NCBI RefSeq assembly: GCF_008831285.2
Contig: NC_045138.2
Coordinates: 29,547,934 to 29,607,933 of the forward strand
DNA: 60,000 nucleotides
Origin: Nymphaea colorata
Lineage: Eukaryota > Streptophyta > Magnoliopsida > Nymphaeales > Nymphaeaceae
Direction: 5' to 3'
Position numbers and translations under genes: made by a program. Every line of letters begins with the position of its first letter. The first letter of the stretch is position 1. This document shows, piece by piece, positions 42,214 to 54,980 of the stretch. The notes beneath the pieces were generated by a model. That model did no database searches. It saw nothing but the letters and a program-made list of their open reading frames with translations, and was not told the origin of the DNA.

Positions 42214-44352
42214 TTAAAACCTCGCGTCCTCCAGGCCGTGAAGATCATCAGCCCGGTTCATCGCCTTCCTCATCATGGCCACTCGAGCGAGCCGCTCGGC
42301 TTCCCTCCACGCCGACCTCGGCGTGAGCGGGTCGCCGTTCGACTCCATCTGCAGCCTCATCGCCATGTCCAGAACCGAACCTGGCGACGGGGCTTCGAGC
42401 TCGGTCCTCTTCAACCCGATATCCGATCCAAATCTTCCTCTCTTGGACCCCAGCTCCGCTAGCTCCGCGTCGATGGCGCGAACGTGCTCGTCAGCCGATA
42501 GCGACGCCGAGCCGAGCAGGCGGGTCCGAGCCGCCGCCAGGACCAACCGAGACGCCGATGCATCTCCCTTCTCCACCAAGTGCCGAGCTTCCGAAATCGC
42601 GCGTGTTGTTCGGAGCCGGTTCCGGAGTCGCTCCACCTTCATCCCGACCGAGTTCGGGAACCCGCGGACGGATTCGACCACCGGCAAGGTCAAAGTCCTC
42701 GCTTCCCCGTTGACCGTCTCTTGCGTGAGCGGGTCCACGAACGAGCAGCGGACGGAGATGAGACTCGCCGGACCGACGGCCTTGGTCGCCGGGATCTTTA
42801 GCTCGACCAGGAACTCCCGCTCCTCCTCCGCGTAGAGATCGCCAATTTGGATAGAGCCAGATCGACGGCCCGCGTGGATCCTTGATCGCTGGACGGAGGC
42901 GTAGAGGCTGCTCAGCTTCACCTGCAACCCGCCGGATTCCGACGCACACTCGATCTCTAGGTGGAGATCCTGTATGGCCACGCTCAGTAGCGTTCCAACA
43001 CATTGCCGGAAGGAGGCCTCGTCGTGGACGTACGAGAACGTATTGCCGGTCCCGTCGGAGAACGTCACTGGCCCACCGGCCTGAGCGACGGGTTCTCCGG
43101 TGAAGCCGAAAGTGTGCACTGGGAGTCCGAGAGTGCCGAACAGTGCAGAGAGCTTTGGCGCTCTCCGGCGGCAGGCGGTTGCGTCGTCGGTCAGAAGGAG
43201 GATTCCTGATGCAGGGTTGCGCTCCCGGCGATCAGAGAGCATCTTTGCTGCCTTCTTTACGCCGTCAGCGAGAGCGCCGACTGAGTCTCCACTCTCGGCG
43301 TCGTCGTTGCTCGAGACTTCGAGGCGCTCCACTAGACGGCGGGCCGCGCGTTGGCCGTGGACGGACATTCTCATGAGAGGGAGGAGGCGTTTCGACGAGC
43401 CTCGTGTGAAGGCAACGACCGCGAGGCGGTCGCCGGAGGAAAGTGACGAGGCGACGACTCTGAAGGCTCTCTTCATCGTTCGGAGAGCAGACCGCGCGTC
43501 GATGACGACCACGACATCGATAGGAGGACGTGAATTCTGGTCGGAAAGGCGTTTCCGCGGCGTATCGTGCCCAGAGCTCCCGCTGGATGTCGCCGGAGCC
43601 GCAACGCGCAAAAGCATTGCGAAGTCGTCGTAGCTCTTACCAGGGATCAGCGCAGGAAATTCCGGCACGATCGTCAGGTTGACGACCGTCCTGTTCGAAC
43701 AAATTCCGGAAACATCCGGAGATGATTCCTCCTCCGGAATCGGGTTGAACCTTCGGCAAGGGGCCGCTCCAACAGACAAAAGCGGCTCGTCGTCGTCGTA
43801 GAGCCTGCTCTTCGGAGCCGGTACCGGTTCCACCTCCTCCCGGCCGGGCGGCGTCCTTGGCTCCGGTTCGCTCCGACGTGGTGCAGCCGCTGATAGGAAC
43901 GGCGCGTCCTTCCACGCCGCGAAACACACGGGGCATGAGGCACTCCCTCGCCGCACGTGCGACGCCACGCAGTGGAAGTGGAAAGCATGCGAGCACTCGG
44001 CCGTGAAGATGGCACATCCCTCGCCGCACCTCATGGGCTTGAAGCACACGCCGCACGCGCTCTACACGAGTCAAAGGACGATGCCTCATGAGCCGAAAGC
44101 CGAAGGAAACTCGAGAAAAACAGGAGACAAATCTCTCGCTAGTAGGGTTGAGGATTTCACCTTTTGGAGGATGAGGGGGCGGGGAGTTCTACCCTCCGAC
44201 CTAGGGGTGGTGGCGGTGGAGACGGAGTGGCTCCTCACTGACGGGGTGACAGATTCCGAGGAATCCTCGCCGGACACCGGCCGGCTCCTCTCCGCCGTCG
44301 CGCAGACGGTCAGGCCGAGGGCGATCCGCGCCCGTCGCCAACCCGTTCCCAT
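42214..44352 (-). CDS. RING/VWA E3 ubiquitin ligase, WAV3/WAVH/EDA40-like, 2 exons
   Basis: Exon 1 is 44352-44161 and exon 2 is 44061-42214, separated by a 99-nt GT-AG intron, giving 679 aa. The N-terminus MGTGWRRA is typical of the WAV3 family. A RING finger occupies residues 67-110: CGVC, then a cysteine pair, then CSHAFHFHC, then CPVC. A VWA-like domain begins near residue 245 (IDVVVVIDARSAL). A C-terminal region follows (about 440-679) with helices and a region like those of Vint-type proteins. WAV3-family ligases act in root gravitropism and waving and auxin responses, and EDA40 in embryo-sac development; the role here is inferred. The usual MIDAS motif DxSxS is replaced by DARSA, so metal binding by the VWA domain is doubtful. 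Coding sequence is very GC-rich. Confidence 0.9.
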
Positions 44353-44459
44353 TTTTTGCCGCTGCTCCTCTCGCCAAGGCAAAACGTAAACAACCTGAGA
44401 ATCAAACGGCAGTCTGCGTTTGAACACTGATAGCAACGGCCTTCTGCGGTTGGACGCCC

Positions 44460-44466
44460 TTATATA
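44460..44466 (-). promoter_or_regulatory. TATA box of the RING/VWA gene
   Basis: The minus strand carries TATATAA within TTTATATAAGGG, about 108 nt upstream of the ATG at 44352. This predicts a leader of roughly 75-80 nt. It is the clearest TATA match upstream of this gene. Confidence 0.6.
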
Positions 44467-46639
44467 AAAGCGCCCTGGACGTCAAATTACGGTAATACCC
44501 TAAATCAGATGATATTCTTCTTGACAATATTACCCCCACGACGAGGAATCACAAGGCACTTCGCACTCGCCGTGGGCCATCGGATGCCTCGTGCTGCTCC
44601 CTTGGGTAATAAAGTCATTTCCTGTGTCGAGAGAACGGCAATTCCGTCCTCCTTCGTGGTGGGTGCTCTTCGTCGCCTTGAGTAAAAGACCGAACTACCC
44701 TCCGTCCCTCTCCGACGTCATTTTCTTCACGTGCCGTGGGCTCTTTCGTCCTTAACCAACTTTTCCTTATCCGGCAAAAGCAAGCTCCAGGCATTATTGG
44801 CGCCACGTTTTTAAAATTAACGGGTGCATTAATTATAATTTGGGACAAGTAATTAATGGGTAAATCGACATAATTAATAAAATAAAAGTTGAATTAAATT
44901 AAGAAAAAGAAGGAGAATAGAGTGGCCTTGGAGAACGTGGAGTGTTGAACAGAGATGGCGCGTTTAAATTATTTAAATGCTTCTACCAATAATGGCTTCC
45001 CTTTTTCTTCTTTTACTTTTTCTAAGGAGTTTAAAATGATTTCATAATCTCTCACTAATTAAGATTTAGATTTATTTATTGAATAATCAGAGAGCCGCGT
45101 TAATAATTGAGTCGGTCAGCCTGCCCGGCCCAGCCGCCGCCCTGACCGGCCTGCCGGACAGTTACAAAAATGGACCTGTTATGAATTTGCTCTGACCCGC
45201 ACGCAAGTCCAGATCTGGATCTAGATATTTAAACCAATGACTAAAACGATGATTGTACCATCCAGATCACAATTGCCTCTCGATCACCAATTGGGGCAGG
45301 AATTTATGCATTCAACCAATTTTTAAAAGGTACAGTAAAACTTAAAAGTATAATTTCAAAACAAAATTTCAATGCTGGCCAACTTCCTATAATGTGTCAT
45401 TAAAGTACAAATTGGCTTTAATTGACAAAAACAAAAAACTAGGCTGAGTGTTAGGTGAGCACATCTGTCGATCGCCCTGTACATTGCCCCTCACATGCAG
45501 AAGGGGCTCGACAAATGCGATCGCCGGAAACATGACCTATTTGAGTTAATTCGTGTGTGCCGCGAATATATGTCTCTCAAGATGTCCAAAAATTTTTGAT
45601 ATAGGACTATTTGGAAATCTTTTCCATAGTATTAGTAGCAAGAGGATATGCAAAACCATGTAGATGGGTCCATGTCCAAGTATAGAAACAGCCAAGCCTT
45701 GTGAGCTCATCCCTAACTCAAGATCGGAACGAGGCCCCACCCCTCAAGCGAGGAGGGCAGGCTCCTGTCATTAACTTGGAGAAGTAAAATTTTTCGCATC
45801 GAAGAGCGGGACCCGCCCTCATGTCCATGACACGAGGGCGGCCCGCCCGATTGGGTCTTCTCCGTCCACGTGTTCGATCCTAATCAGCATTGTCCATGAC
45901 AAGTCCCCAAGCCTCCATGCCTAACGGTCTGGAGAGGGTTGAGGTTTATGGCTGGGGAGGAAGAAAAGATAGACATGAACAGGTAGGTGGAGATAAGGAA
46001 GGGGAAGCTCGGATTTTTGGAAGATCCTGTTTGGTTGATTGCGAACGCGATCTTCTTAAATAATTTTAAGTTTTCTTCTTCTCCTTTTCCAGCCATTTGT
46101 TGTTTTAGCAACACCAATGATTTCATATGAAGCCTTTGGTGGCTTTAGAGCTGAAGAAAGGCCTCACAAGTAACCATACATTGGGAAGCCTCCAATTAGT
46201 AAAATCCTTGAGGTCCCCCCTCTCTCCTTTCACTAAGGAGTGACATTACAACAAAAGTTGCTGCCAAAGTCTTTGATCTGGTGATGTCCCTTCAACTTGG
46301 TGATATTTACAGGTCGATCGCGGCGAACCTCGAAAAAAGCCGGTCACACCAAAAAAATTGTCGAAGAAAAGCTCATCTTAACATCATTTCCCTATCGATG
46401 CAGCTTGTTTTAATGTATTTTGTCATTTTGTATCTTCTTCCTTACCTTTTCCGGAATTATTTTTGTCAGAACATCTTTGTTCCCTAGAAAATTTTTACTT
46501 GACTAGCATTTGAGCTTGGTAAAAGGTCCGAGTAAATCATTTTGCATAAGGGGAGCTCAATTAAGAATCCACATTACAATGCATATGGAATTAGATGAGA
46601 CTTTTCAGTAAACAATAAAGTATTTTATCTTCAAAAAAA

Positions 46640-46995
46640 GCTAAGAACTATAACAACCAACTATTTAATAACCTCTCGAAGGTTTCTCATCATTTTTAAT
46701 GCGGGAGTGAACTTTTCAAAGTGTAGGAGGACAATCTACCCTCTTAAGGTGCATGTGTGGGATCATAGGTCCGATTGTCAATCAGGCTCTAATGCCATTG
46801 TAACGATACAACTCACTCCCACACTGGGCCCGAGTCTCTGACCTAACGAATCTCAACCCATCTCTTAACAGATTCAGTTATAACCTCAAAAAGGTTAGAA
46901 AACAAAACAACCAACCACTTAATAATTCACTTTATAAATCTTTAAACAATTTTCAATACAAAACTAAACTTCTTAAAGTGAGGTATTATACCTAA
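46640..46995. mobile_element. transposon-like segment with degenerate direct repeats
   Basis: Two related stretches (about 46649-46722 and 46907-46983) share ACAACCAACYAYTTAATAA starts and CTTYTYAAAGTG ends. Between them lies a GC-richer block with GGCTCTAATGCCATTGTAAC and ACTCACTCCCACACTGGGCC. This type of sequence (GGCTCTGATACCA...TGTAAC) is a recurrent repeat in plant genomes. No transposase frame was seen. Confidence 0.45.
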
Positions 46996-47991
46996 CCTTC
47001 CAAACGCATTTCAATTTAGAGGGCATAATAAGTTGAGGGCACAGACGAAAGACTCTAATAAAAATTAGGTTCAACAAAAAAAGAGTGTCCTCTGCATTTA
47101 ATGTCACAATATAAGATGCTTTTGCCTTCAAGGTGAAAGAAAAGTGTCCTTAAGTGCTACTGCATTCACTCTTGAATTTGTTCTTAAGCCAAAGAGAATA
47201 GTCTTGTTAGGTGACCTCACATGTCATCACATGAATGGCTCTTTTCCTCCTCATTTCTTTTTTTTTTTTGGTTTATTTTTTTAACATTATAGGTACATAT
47301 TCTTTAAAATATGTTGATGATCAATATAAAATCATCAGGTATCTTCACCAACCCTTTTTCCGTAATTTATTAACATCTTATTTTATTATGCCATTTGGGT
47401 TAGATGGCAATGGGAATCTTTGTTATTATGCAGAGAGTTGGGTGTACATAGTTTATTTCTTTTCCCTGCTTCTCTAATAAAGGTCCCATATATGCCGATT
47501 ATTTTATTTTTTTCCCAATAATTTATTACTTTTTCCTTCAAAATAATTATAGTTTTTAGTATTTTATTGTTTTAAAAGTGAGGCTAAGTCAGAAGGCTTC
47601 CCACTTGAGAGTTCCGAAGGGAGGATTCCCGTTGATCGTACACAGGGGAGCATGGGACGTGGATGGGTTTGGGTGTGACCAGATGTCAGCCCATACTCAA
47701 TCCGATAAAAGTTCGAGTTGTTGGTATGCAAAGAAAGAGATCCAATAAATTATTGGAGCAGAAACCACTCCGGTTAATAAAACGGACAGCAGGTATGGTT
47801 TTCCTTACTGAGACCCGGTATGACCTTTTATATAAACAAATCCGAGCCGTTTCAGATCCAAGTCTGAGCCAATCCAAATTTAGCAAGGATCCAGTTATCT
47901 CTGGACATCCTCAGGCATGTCTGCAGGTAGGTAGAAAAATACTATAACAGCCCATGCATGAGAATGACTTGGAATATTTTTCATCTTCAAT

Positions 47992-47993
<2 letters not shown>

Positions 47994-48023
<30 letters not shown>
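47994..48023. repeat. (GA)n microsatellite
   Basis: About fifteen GA units in intergenic DNA. Confidence 0.9.
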
Positions 48024-48026
<3 letters not shown>

Positions 48027-48698
48027 CTTATATGTCTAAACGGCGCCTAAACCTAATTAATATCTCATGCTGGTAACACTCTAAAGTACCCAACAAAAGC
48101 AAGTTGAGATCCATCAAGACTAAATGTCTGGATTAGTGTAGAGTCCAATCCAGTATCTCTTGTTTAGATGCACTAGTTGACATGCAATACAGATTCAAGC
48201 ACCCAAGAGCAAAGCCATGATTTTTTTCGGGGGCGGGCCAAATAGTCTAACCTCATGTTGACATAAAAAATTATGAAGTGGGAAGAGAGACATGCTCAAG
48301 AGTTAACGGCTATACGAGGACAAATAAGAAAGTAATATCGGCGAAAATGATACATGCAAACGAATAGAAAATTGTATACACACACACTATAAAATAATAA
48401 AAAAATTTGTCTATATTCATGTAGAGAAGATCTTTAATAAATTATATGAATAGCATTGTTTATATATTTAGGATAGAGGAAACGAGGTTCTCATCAATAA
48501 TAAAAAAAATTGTTCCCCAAAACTTTCACCTCCTTGAGAAAGAGCAAGGTGTTTCCAGCTTCCAATGATTTTTTTTATAAGTGTGCTTCTTATTCTTCTT
48601 CTATAAGTCTCTGTGTGCATTTGTCCGTGAAATATAGAATAAAACCTACGTTTTCTTAAGTCCTCAATACTGGGGCAGACAGTATGGTTGTGAAAAGC

Positions 48699-48738
48699 TA
48701 TATATATATATATATATATAGACAGAGAGAGAGAGAGA
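48699..48738. repeat. (TA)n(GA)n compound microsatellite
   Basis: About eleven TA units followed, after a few bases, by about seven GA units. It creates a spurious Tyr-Ile/Ser-Leu frame on the minus strand. Confidence 0.9.
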
Positions 48739-49157
48739 AGGATAGAAAAAAAGAGTTGGTTTATGTGGTAAATTATTAACAACTGTATGTCATACTTCAT
48801 AAGAATGGCAATAAGATCCAGACATTGCACAAGAGCTCGAAAAGCAATTCACAGATATAAGGTCACGCATTTTTCAATTCTTTTGCTATTTTGTATATTT
48901 ACTTATGCATAAATTGTAAAGAGTAATAAAAGATTGGCAATTAAATTAATGAGTAAACAAGTGGGCTGGATCAAAGTAGGGCCAGTGGAATGGTCATGGG
49001 CATATGGGTGGACTGTCTTTTGGGACAGTGCATGGCCTCCCAGACAAAGAGGGAAGGTGAGAGGTTGAAATCACAGTCATGATGGATGGACATGATTAAA
49101 CACACCGCCCGATACAACTAGAGGATTTTTCTGTCCTAGACAGACCAAATTCACAAG

Positions 49158-49176
49158 TTATATATATATATATATA
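49158..49176. repeat. (TA)n microsatellite
   Basis: About nine TA units in intergenic DNA. Confidence 0.85.
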
Positions 49177-49970
49177 GTGTCTAACGGTTACCAAACTCTT
49201 TTCTGACCATTTTAAGTTGACTTTGACAAAACTTAATTGTTTGTGTGGGAGCAAAATATCCAAAAGCATAGGACTAAAAAAAAATCACTGCACTCTAGTG
49301 TGTAAATTCAAATTTTATAAGGTTCATAGATTACTACTCTTAGTTTTTTGAGTCATAAAATTCAATTTAGACAATTAAAAACATGAACTAGATAGATCCT
49401 GACTTTCACAATGAATAAAAAAGAGAAAAAACTAAAAAAGACAGGGTCACAGGATTGTGTGAATTGGTAGAGATCAGAATCTAAAAAAAAAGGACCCTGG
49501 AAGAACCCTTCAAGGTCTCGAAATCTTTTACATGGATGTTCAACGGGTTTGTTCTTTTGGAACACAAAAAGTGATTTTTTTTTAATTCATTATACAAATC
49601 AATGCATGCGAATAATTTATTTTCTGGAGCTTTTATAGTTTATCCTATATGTCAGAAAAATATGATCAAAGGCATATTCGGTGTGGAAAGAAGAACATGT
49701 CACACTTGAATGTTGTTTTGATTATCCGATTGTCTGATTAGACGGCTGGGATGAGGGCAGACCAGTCATCTTCTCATACTCACATTATTGGGTTACTAGT
49801 TTAAACATTTTATGCTACAAAACCACGACTAATTCCACTAAAGAAATGAGAGGGACCCCACAAACTGCAATGAAGGTGGTGGTTTTAAAACCTAACATGC
49901 TCTGAAATGTGACTACAATTTAAAAATGTATTTCTTTGAAGAGTCAGGAAGGTGGTTGGGAATCATTACA

Positions 49971-49990
49971 TCTCTCTCTCTCTCTCTCTC
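49971..49990. repeat. (CT)n microsatellite
   Basis: Ten TC units in intergenic DNA. Confidence 0.85.
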
Positions 49991-51836
49991 AGGGCAAGGG
50001 CCCCTTCACCATCTAAATCATGCATCCTAAAACGATATTAGACAAAGAATAACCTAGTTTTGCAGCTCCAGACTTTACCTGATTCAATAAACTGTAGTAT
50101 CATCTAAAAAAGATCCAAAATCTTAGTGCTACCAAAGAAAGTGGAGAGTGGAGAAGAAGAAAAGTATGTGGTTACCTAAGGGATACATCCTTATTTTATA
50201 CTGTGATTATAATATCATGATTATGTGCATGGAGCTCATTGAACATTTCACAGACATACAAGAAAATGGTTCAATATTGAGATGCGCATGCGATGCACCA
50301 ACATGGTTTACACATACGCCTAATATGAACGACAGTGAGAAGTAGTGCCATGAGAATGAATGTAAACATTCATGAAAGAAAATGATTACAGAAAAGCTAA
50401 TCAAAGTGTTTCACAATTATAAGAGGAGATGAGGACAGTGGATACATGTTGAACTCCCAAGTTCTTGGTTTTTTCTAAAACCAGATACAAAGCAAATTTT
50501 ATAACTTTTCAATACTTTAATCATCAAAAATCCTTTCTATTGAAAGATTTTTACAATTTACTAGAACTTACCAGAAATTTACAACTAGTTGAAATTTTCA
50601 TTCTCTGGACTAATGTGTCCATGCGTGCTGCAGTTACACATCAAAAGATTAGGCTGTGTATAGACGCAAGCTACAATCATGGGGAAGGGAAAAGAGCTTA
50701 TGAAAAAAAGGGATCACAAGCTTTATTGGCCGAAAGCATGAGGCTCATGATTCAAACCTGTCAAAACTAAGGCAGACACGATGTTCAGGCATGCTGATTT
50801 GATCGCTACATGTTCATTGATGTTCTAATTCTATGGACACATTCAACCACTTCAGTTATTTCGGAACCTTCAGAAATATATATGGAGCAACGACCTCCTT
50901 ATTCAATTCAAATTGGTCAATAAAATAAAGACTTCAGCAACTTCTTTGCTGAAATCGTTGACCCACTTTCTCTATACCAACAAAATCCTGACATGTGAAG
51001 TGTCGGCAACACCAGACTCCACAAGCCTCTACCTTGCTCAACATTGATACTTACACCAAAACTGTGTTAGACAACCCATTTAAGGGATTTTCGAGCATTT
51101 CTTGGTCTTGATTGCACAAAACAATGCCTGCACAAGGGTCCTCAAATTTAATAAACTAAGCAGCAGGAATCTCCAACTTTCATAATTTAGTACCAAAAAC
51201 TAACATGGAAGGCACTTCTGAGATATGAATGTCTCAACTCCAGAACAAAACCACCAGCTTAAGAATTGACGTGAAAGGTCACTAAGGAATGACTACTATA
51301 ATAAGCCTTCCTGCAACCGGTTGGTCTTTCCATTCACTAAAAGGGGAAGGACAGTAATAATGGGAACCGAATGCACAAAACAATTGATTACTCAGAAGCC
51401 CATACTACCACTTCATTGAGATATGAAAGGACCATTCACTTCCTGAAACCTGCCCCCCAGACAACAAGCACTCCAAGGGAGCACTACTTCTCGTTTCAGT
51501 TGAAGTAGAAGGATCAAACCTACCATCAGGTTAAGATAGATAACAGAGGAACCTAAATGGCTGATGGATCCAACTATGTCACGATCTTGCCATGGAATGG
51601 AATAGTCCTCTACAGACTATCCAAAAAATTATCATCCACGCAGGGTTTAGGCAAAGAATATGTGGTAAACAGAGAAACCAGTGGTTCCAATTATGTACGG
51701 GCATCCTTAACATAAAGTGGCTGGCAGGCTCCACCCAAAGGATGATCTTCAAACAGAAGGGAATAACCTTTGATTCCACCTGGCCATGAACATAAGCTTA
51801 ACAGAGAGATCCGTGATTCCCATGACAGATGAGCAG

Positions 51837-54800
51837 TCATCCACCATGCTTAGTTTCCAACCAACTCATGCCAGGCTCTTTCTTCATCCTCCTCTCCTTC
51901 ATTTTGTTCCTTAACTTCTGCACATTTTGCCATTCCCCAACTCCACTATACAGATTAGACATGGCAACAAACATAGAACTATCTTCAGGTTCCAATCTCA
52001 AGATATGTTCCCTTGCACGTTCTGCAAATTCTAGATGCCCATGAAGCTTGCAACAACTCAAAAATGTTTTCCATATAAAAGCATTAGCTTCAAACGGCAT
52101 GCCATCAATTAAATCTTTTGCTCTATCCAGCATTCCAGCTCTACCAAACATGTCAACCATGCAAGCATAGTGATCCATGGATGGCAGGACACCAAATTTA
52201 CTAGCCATACTCTCAAATATGTTCACACCTTGATCTATAAAACCAGAGTGGCTACATGCTGATAGTATGCATATGAATGTAATATTATTCAACTTGGTAC
52301 CACTTTGATGCATCTTTTCTAATAGCTCCAATGCCTCCTTAGCATAGCCATTATGAGCACATCCACACACAATGGAATTCCAAGTGGCAATGTCAGGTTT
52401 CAGCATGTTGTTGAACAGCTTATAGCTATCATTTAGTGCCCCACATTTTGCATACATGTCCACAAGAGCATTATAGATAAAATCTTCTTCTTCAATACCA
52501 TGTTTAATCATGTATCCATGAATGCTCTGCCCTTGTTCCAAGGCAGATATGCTTGCGCAAGCCCTTAAAATACTGGTACAAGTGAAATTGTTTGGATGTA
52601 GGCCAGCAATTTGCATACTCCGAAAGAGTCCAAGTGCTTCCATACCAAGACCCAATTGTGAAAACCCAGCAACCATTGTTGTCCATGAAACCAAATTCTT
52701 TTCTGGAATCCCTTCAAACACCATGTGTGCTTCATCAATCTCCACTCCTTTGACCAAAGCATTCAACAGAGCATTCTGCACCACTAAATCCCCCTCATAG
52801 CCAAGCTTGATTACCTGAGAATAAATCACTCTTGTATGCATAAGATATGCCCTTCCATTACATGCACCTAATGCAGCTACGAAACTTCCCTGATCAAATT
52901 CTCTACCTTGGTGACGCATCACTGAGAAAATACCCATTGCCTCCTCAAATTTTCCATTCTGAGCATATCCATGAATCATAGAATTAAAGGAGATGGTGTT
53001 CTTCCTCTCACCTATTTCATTAAAGACCTTAAGACTCAATTCAGTAGCACCACATTTCATGTACATATCAATCAGTGCAGTGTTGGCTATTACATCCATG
53101 CAAAACTCTGACTTCTTGACAAGAGTATGAACAATTTTCCCATGTCTGAGAAGGTTCAAGGTGCCACAAGCGCGAAGGACACTTCCAAAGGTAGACTGAT
53201 CAGGAAAGCACCCACTAGATTTCATTTCAATAAAAAAACCCAATGCATTCTCGGGGATGTCATTCTCAATGCATCTAACAATCATTGCATTCCACAGAGC
53301 AGCGTCTTTCAAAATGACTCCATTGAAAACCATTAGAGCAGATTCCATATCAGAATATCTTGAATACATGTCAACTAGTGCAGTTCCAACATAATCATTG
53401 GTATCAAGTCCACACCTCACTGTACATGCATGAATTTGCTCACCCACTCTGATCCCGATTTCTGTAGAGCATGCTCCAATAACACTGACAAAGGTAGATT
53501 CGTTTGGCTCCAAATTCAGAAATTTTACTTCTTTGAGGAGATGTATAGCCTCAACCTTGAGACCGCAGCTCAGGAAGCCTGCAATCATTGCATTATAAAG
53601 AACTAAATCACGAATCTCAAAGCTTTCAAAAATAGACAAGGTGTTGTCTATGTCTTTGCATTTGGAATACATGTTGACCAGTGCTGTTTTCACAAAATTG
53701 TCCAAATAGAAGCCAGAGATTATGGCCTGCATTACAATGTCCATGCAAGATTAGTTGGATGCTTCATGTACACTGGCTTTTTGTGCTTGTGCAATTACAT
53801 AAACGAGCAAGCATACTGGTTGAATTCACTCTGCTTTTCTTTCAGTTATCTGTACTAAGCAAGGCTAAACTAAGATTAAAAAACGCAAGGCCAAACTAAG
53901 CTTAAAAAAAAGAGCACATATGGCAGTATCAGGTTCTGACGGTTTCGCTCACCGCTATGGTGTAGCACTATATAGTCAAAGGCGTTAATTGGAGCGTGGA
54001 GGTGACCTTCAAAAAGGACTAGCTGGCGCCTAGGCAGGCCAAGATCAGCAAAAGGAACAAAGAAAGAGGAGAAAAAAAAAGAGAAGAAGGGAGAGAAGAA
54101 TACAGGACGACGTATCTAACTATTCTATCATTTTTCCTATTTAAAATTAATTCATAAATATTAAAAATATTTAGAAAACTAAAAAATGCCTAAGTTCATA
54201 TCAACCAGCAACGTTTTTGGTTTTGCAGCCGGTATTGGCAACGCGGCGGAAAAATAACACCTTAATAGATTGAGGATTGACGTTTGACAGGTAGCATTAG
54301 TCTAAACGTGTAGTGGGTGCCGTGTCATACGTAGGGGCGTCACAGGGAAGATTGGGAATGCTAATATAAGGCTCGAAAAATTGTGACAAAAGAAATTTGT
54401 AAAATACGAGCAACCCATTTTGGTCATGGACAGTGGCGGACTGGCTGGGCTTCGGTTAGACGCAGATTATATCACCATTCTAGCACAGAGGTGCTCCCAG
54501 TCTACGCTAACAATTAACATACATTCCAACTTTCGATTCAATATAAACTACCACGAATTGAAGGGATATAATAGTTACCTGGGCGTGGATCTGCTTGCCT
54601 CGGGCAACATCCCTGAGGTCCGAACACGCCTGTCCAAGGCTCGCAAGGGCAAACTGTGTCGGTGTAACACCCGCAACATGCATCTCTTTGCCCCAGTTTA
54701 AGGCAGAACAAGGCTCGCCACAACGTGCGTGGCCCGCGATCATGGCGGACCACGAGACAATGTTTCTTTCGGGCATTTCAACAAACACCTTTCGGGCATC

Positions 54801-54980
54801 ATCCGTTCGACCGCATCTGGCATACATGTTGAGGAGGTGGTTTGAGGACGTGATTTCATGCAGAAGGCCGACCTTCATCATGTGGGCATGGACGGCTTCA
54901 CCCGCTGAAGCAGAACCCATCGTGGCGGCATCTCTCAGGAAAGAGACGATGACCCAACGGCTAGTTTTTGAACCCAGCAT
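51837..54980 (-). CDS. Pentatricopeptide repeat protein, PLS class, E subgroup, 2 exons
   Basis: Exon 1 54980-54579 and exon 2 53726-51837 join in phase (HAQ then AIISGF) to 763 aa. An in-frame TAG upstream excludes a longer N-terminus beyond a few non-ATG codons. PLS-type repeats run through most of the protein, recognisable by recurring LVDMYAKCG, NAMIAGF and ACSTxxxxxxGEQIHA-like units. The C-terminus (MVDMFGRAGMLDRAKDLI to PGMSWLE) is an E-type motif, and no DYW deaminase follows. Such proteins bind organellar RNA and guide C-to-U editing or other processing in mitochondria or plastids; the target RNA cannot be told by eye. No obvious transit peptide is seen in the short N-terminus. The 852-nt intron inside a repeat is unusual, since most plant PPR genes are intronless. 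No frameshift or internal stop is present. Confidence 0.92.

Larger units (their letters stand above)
44467..51836. other. intergenic region rich in repeats
   Basis: More than 7 kb without a recognisable gene between the RING/VWA and PPR genes. It holds the transposon-like segment, five microsatellites and a copy of the dispersed motif at about 48206. Confidence 0.6.

Noticed and set aside
42275-44389. Long frames on both strands over the RING/VWA gene
   Set aside because: These are other-frame shadows caused by high GC; only the minus-strand frame shows RING and VWA motifs.
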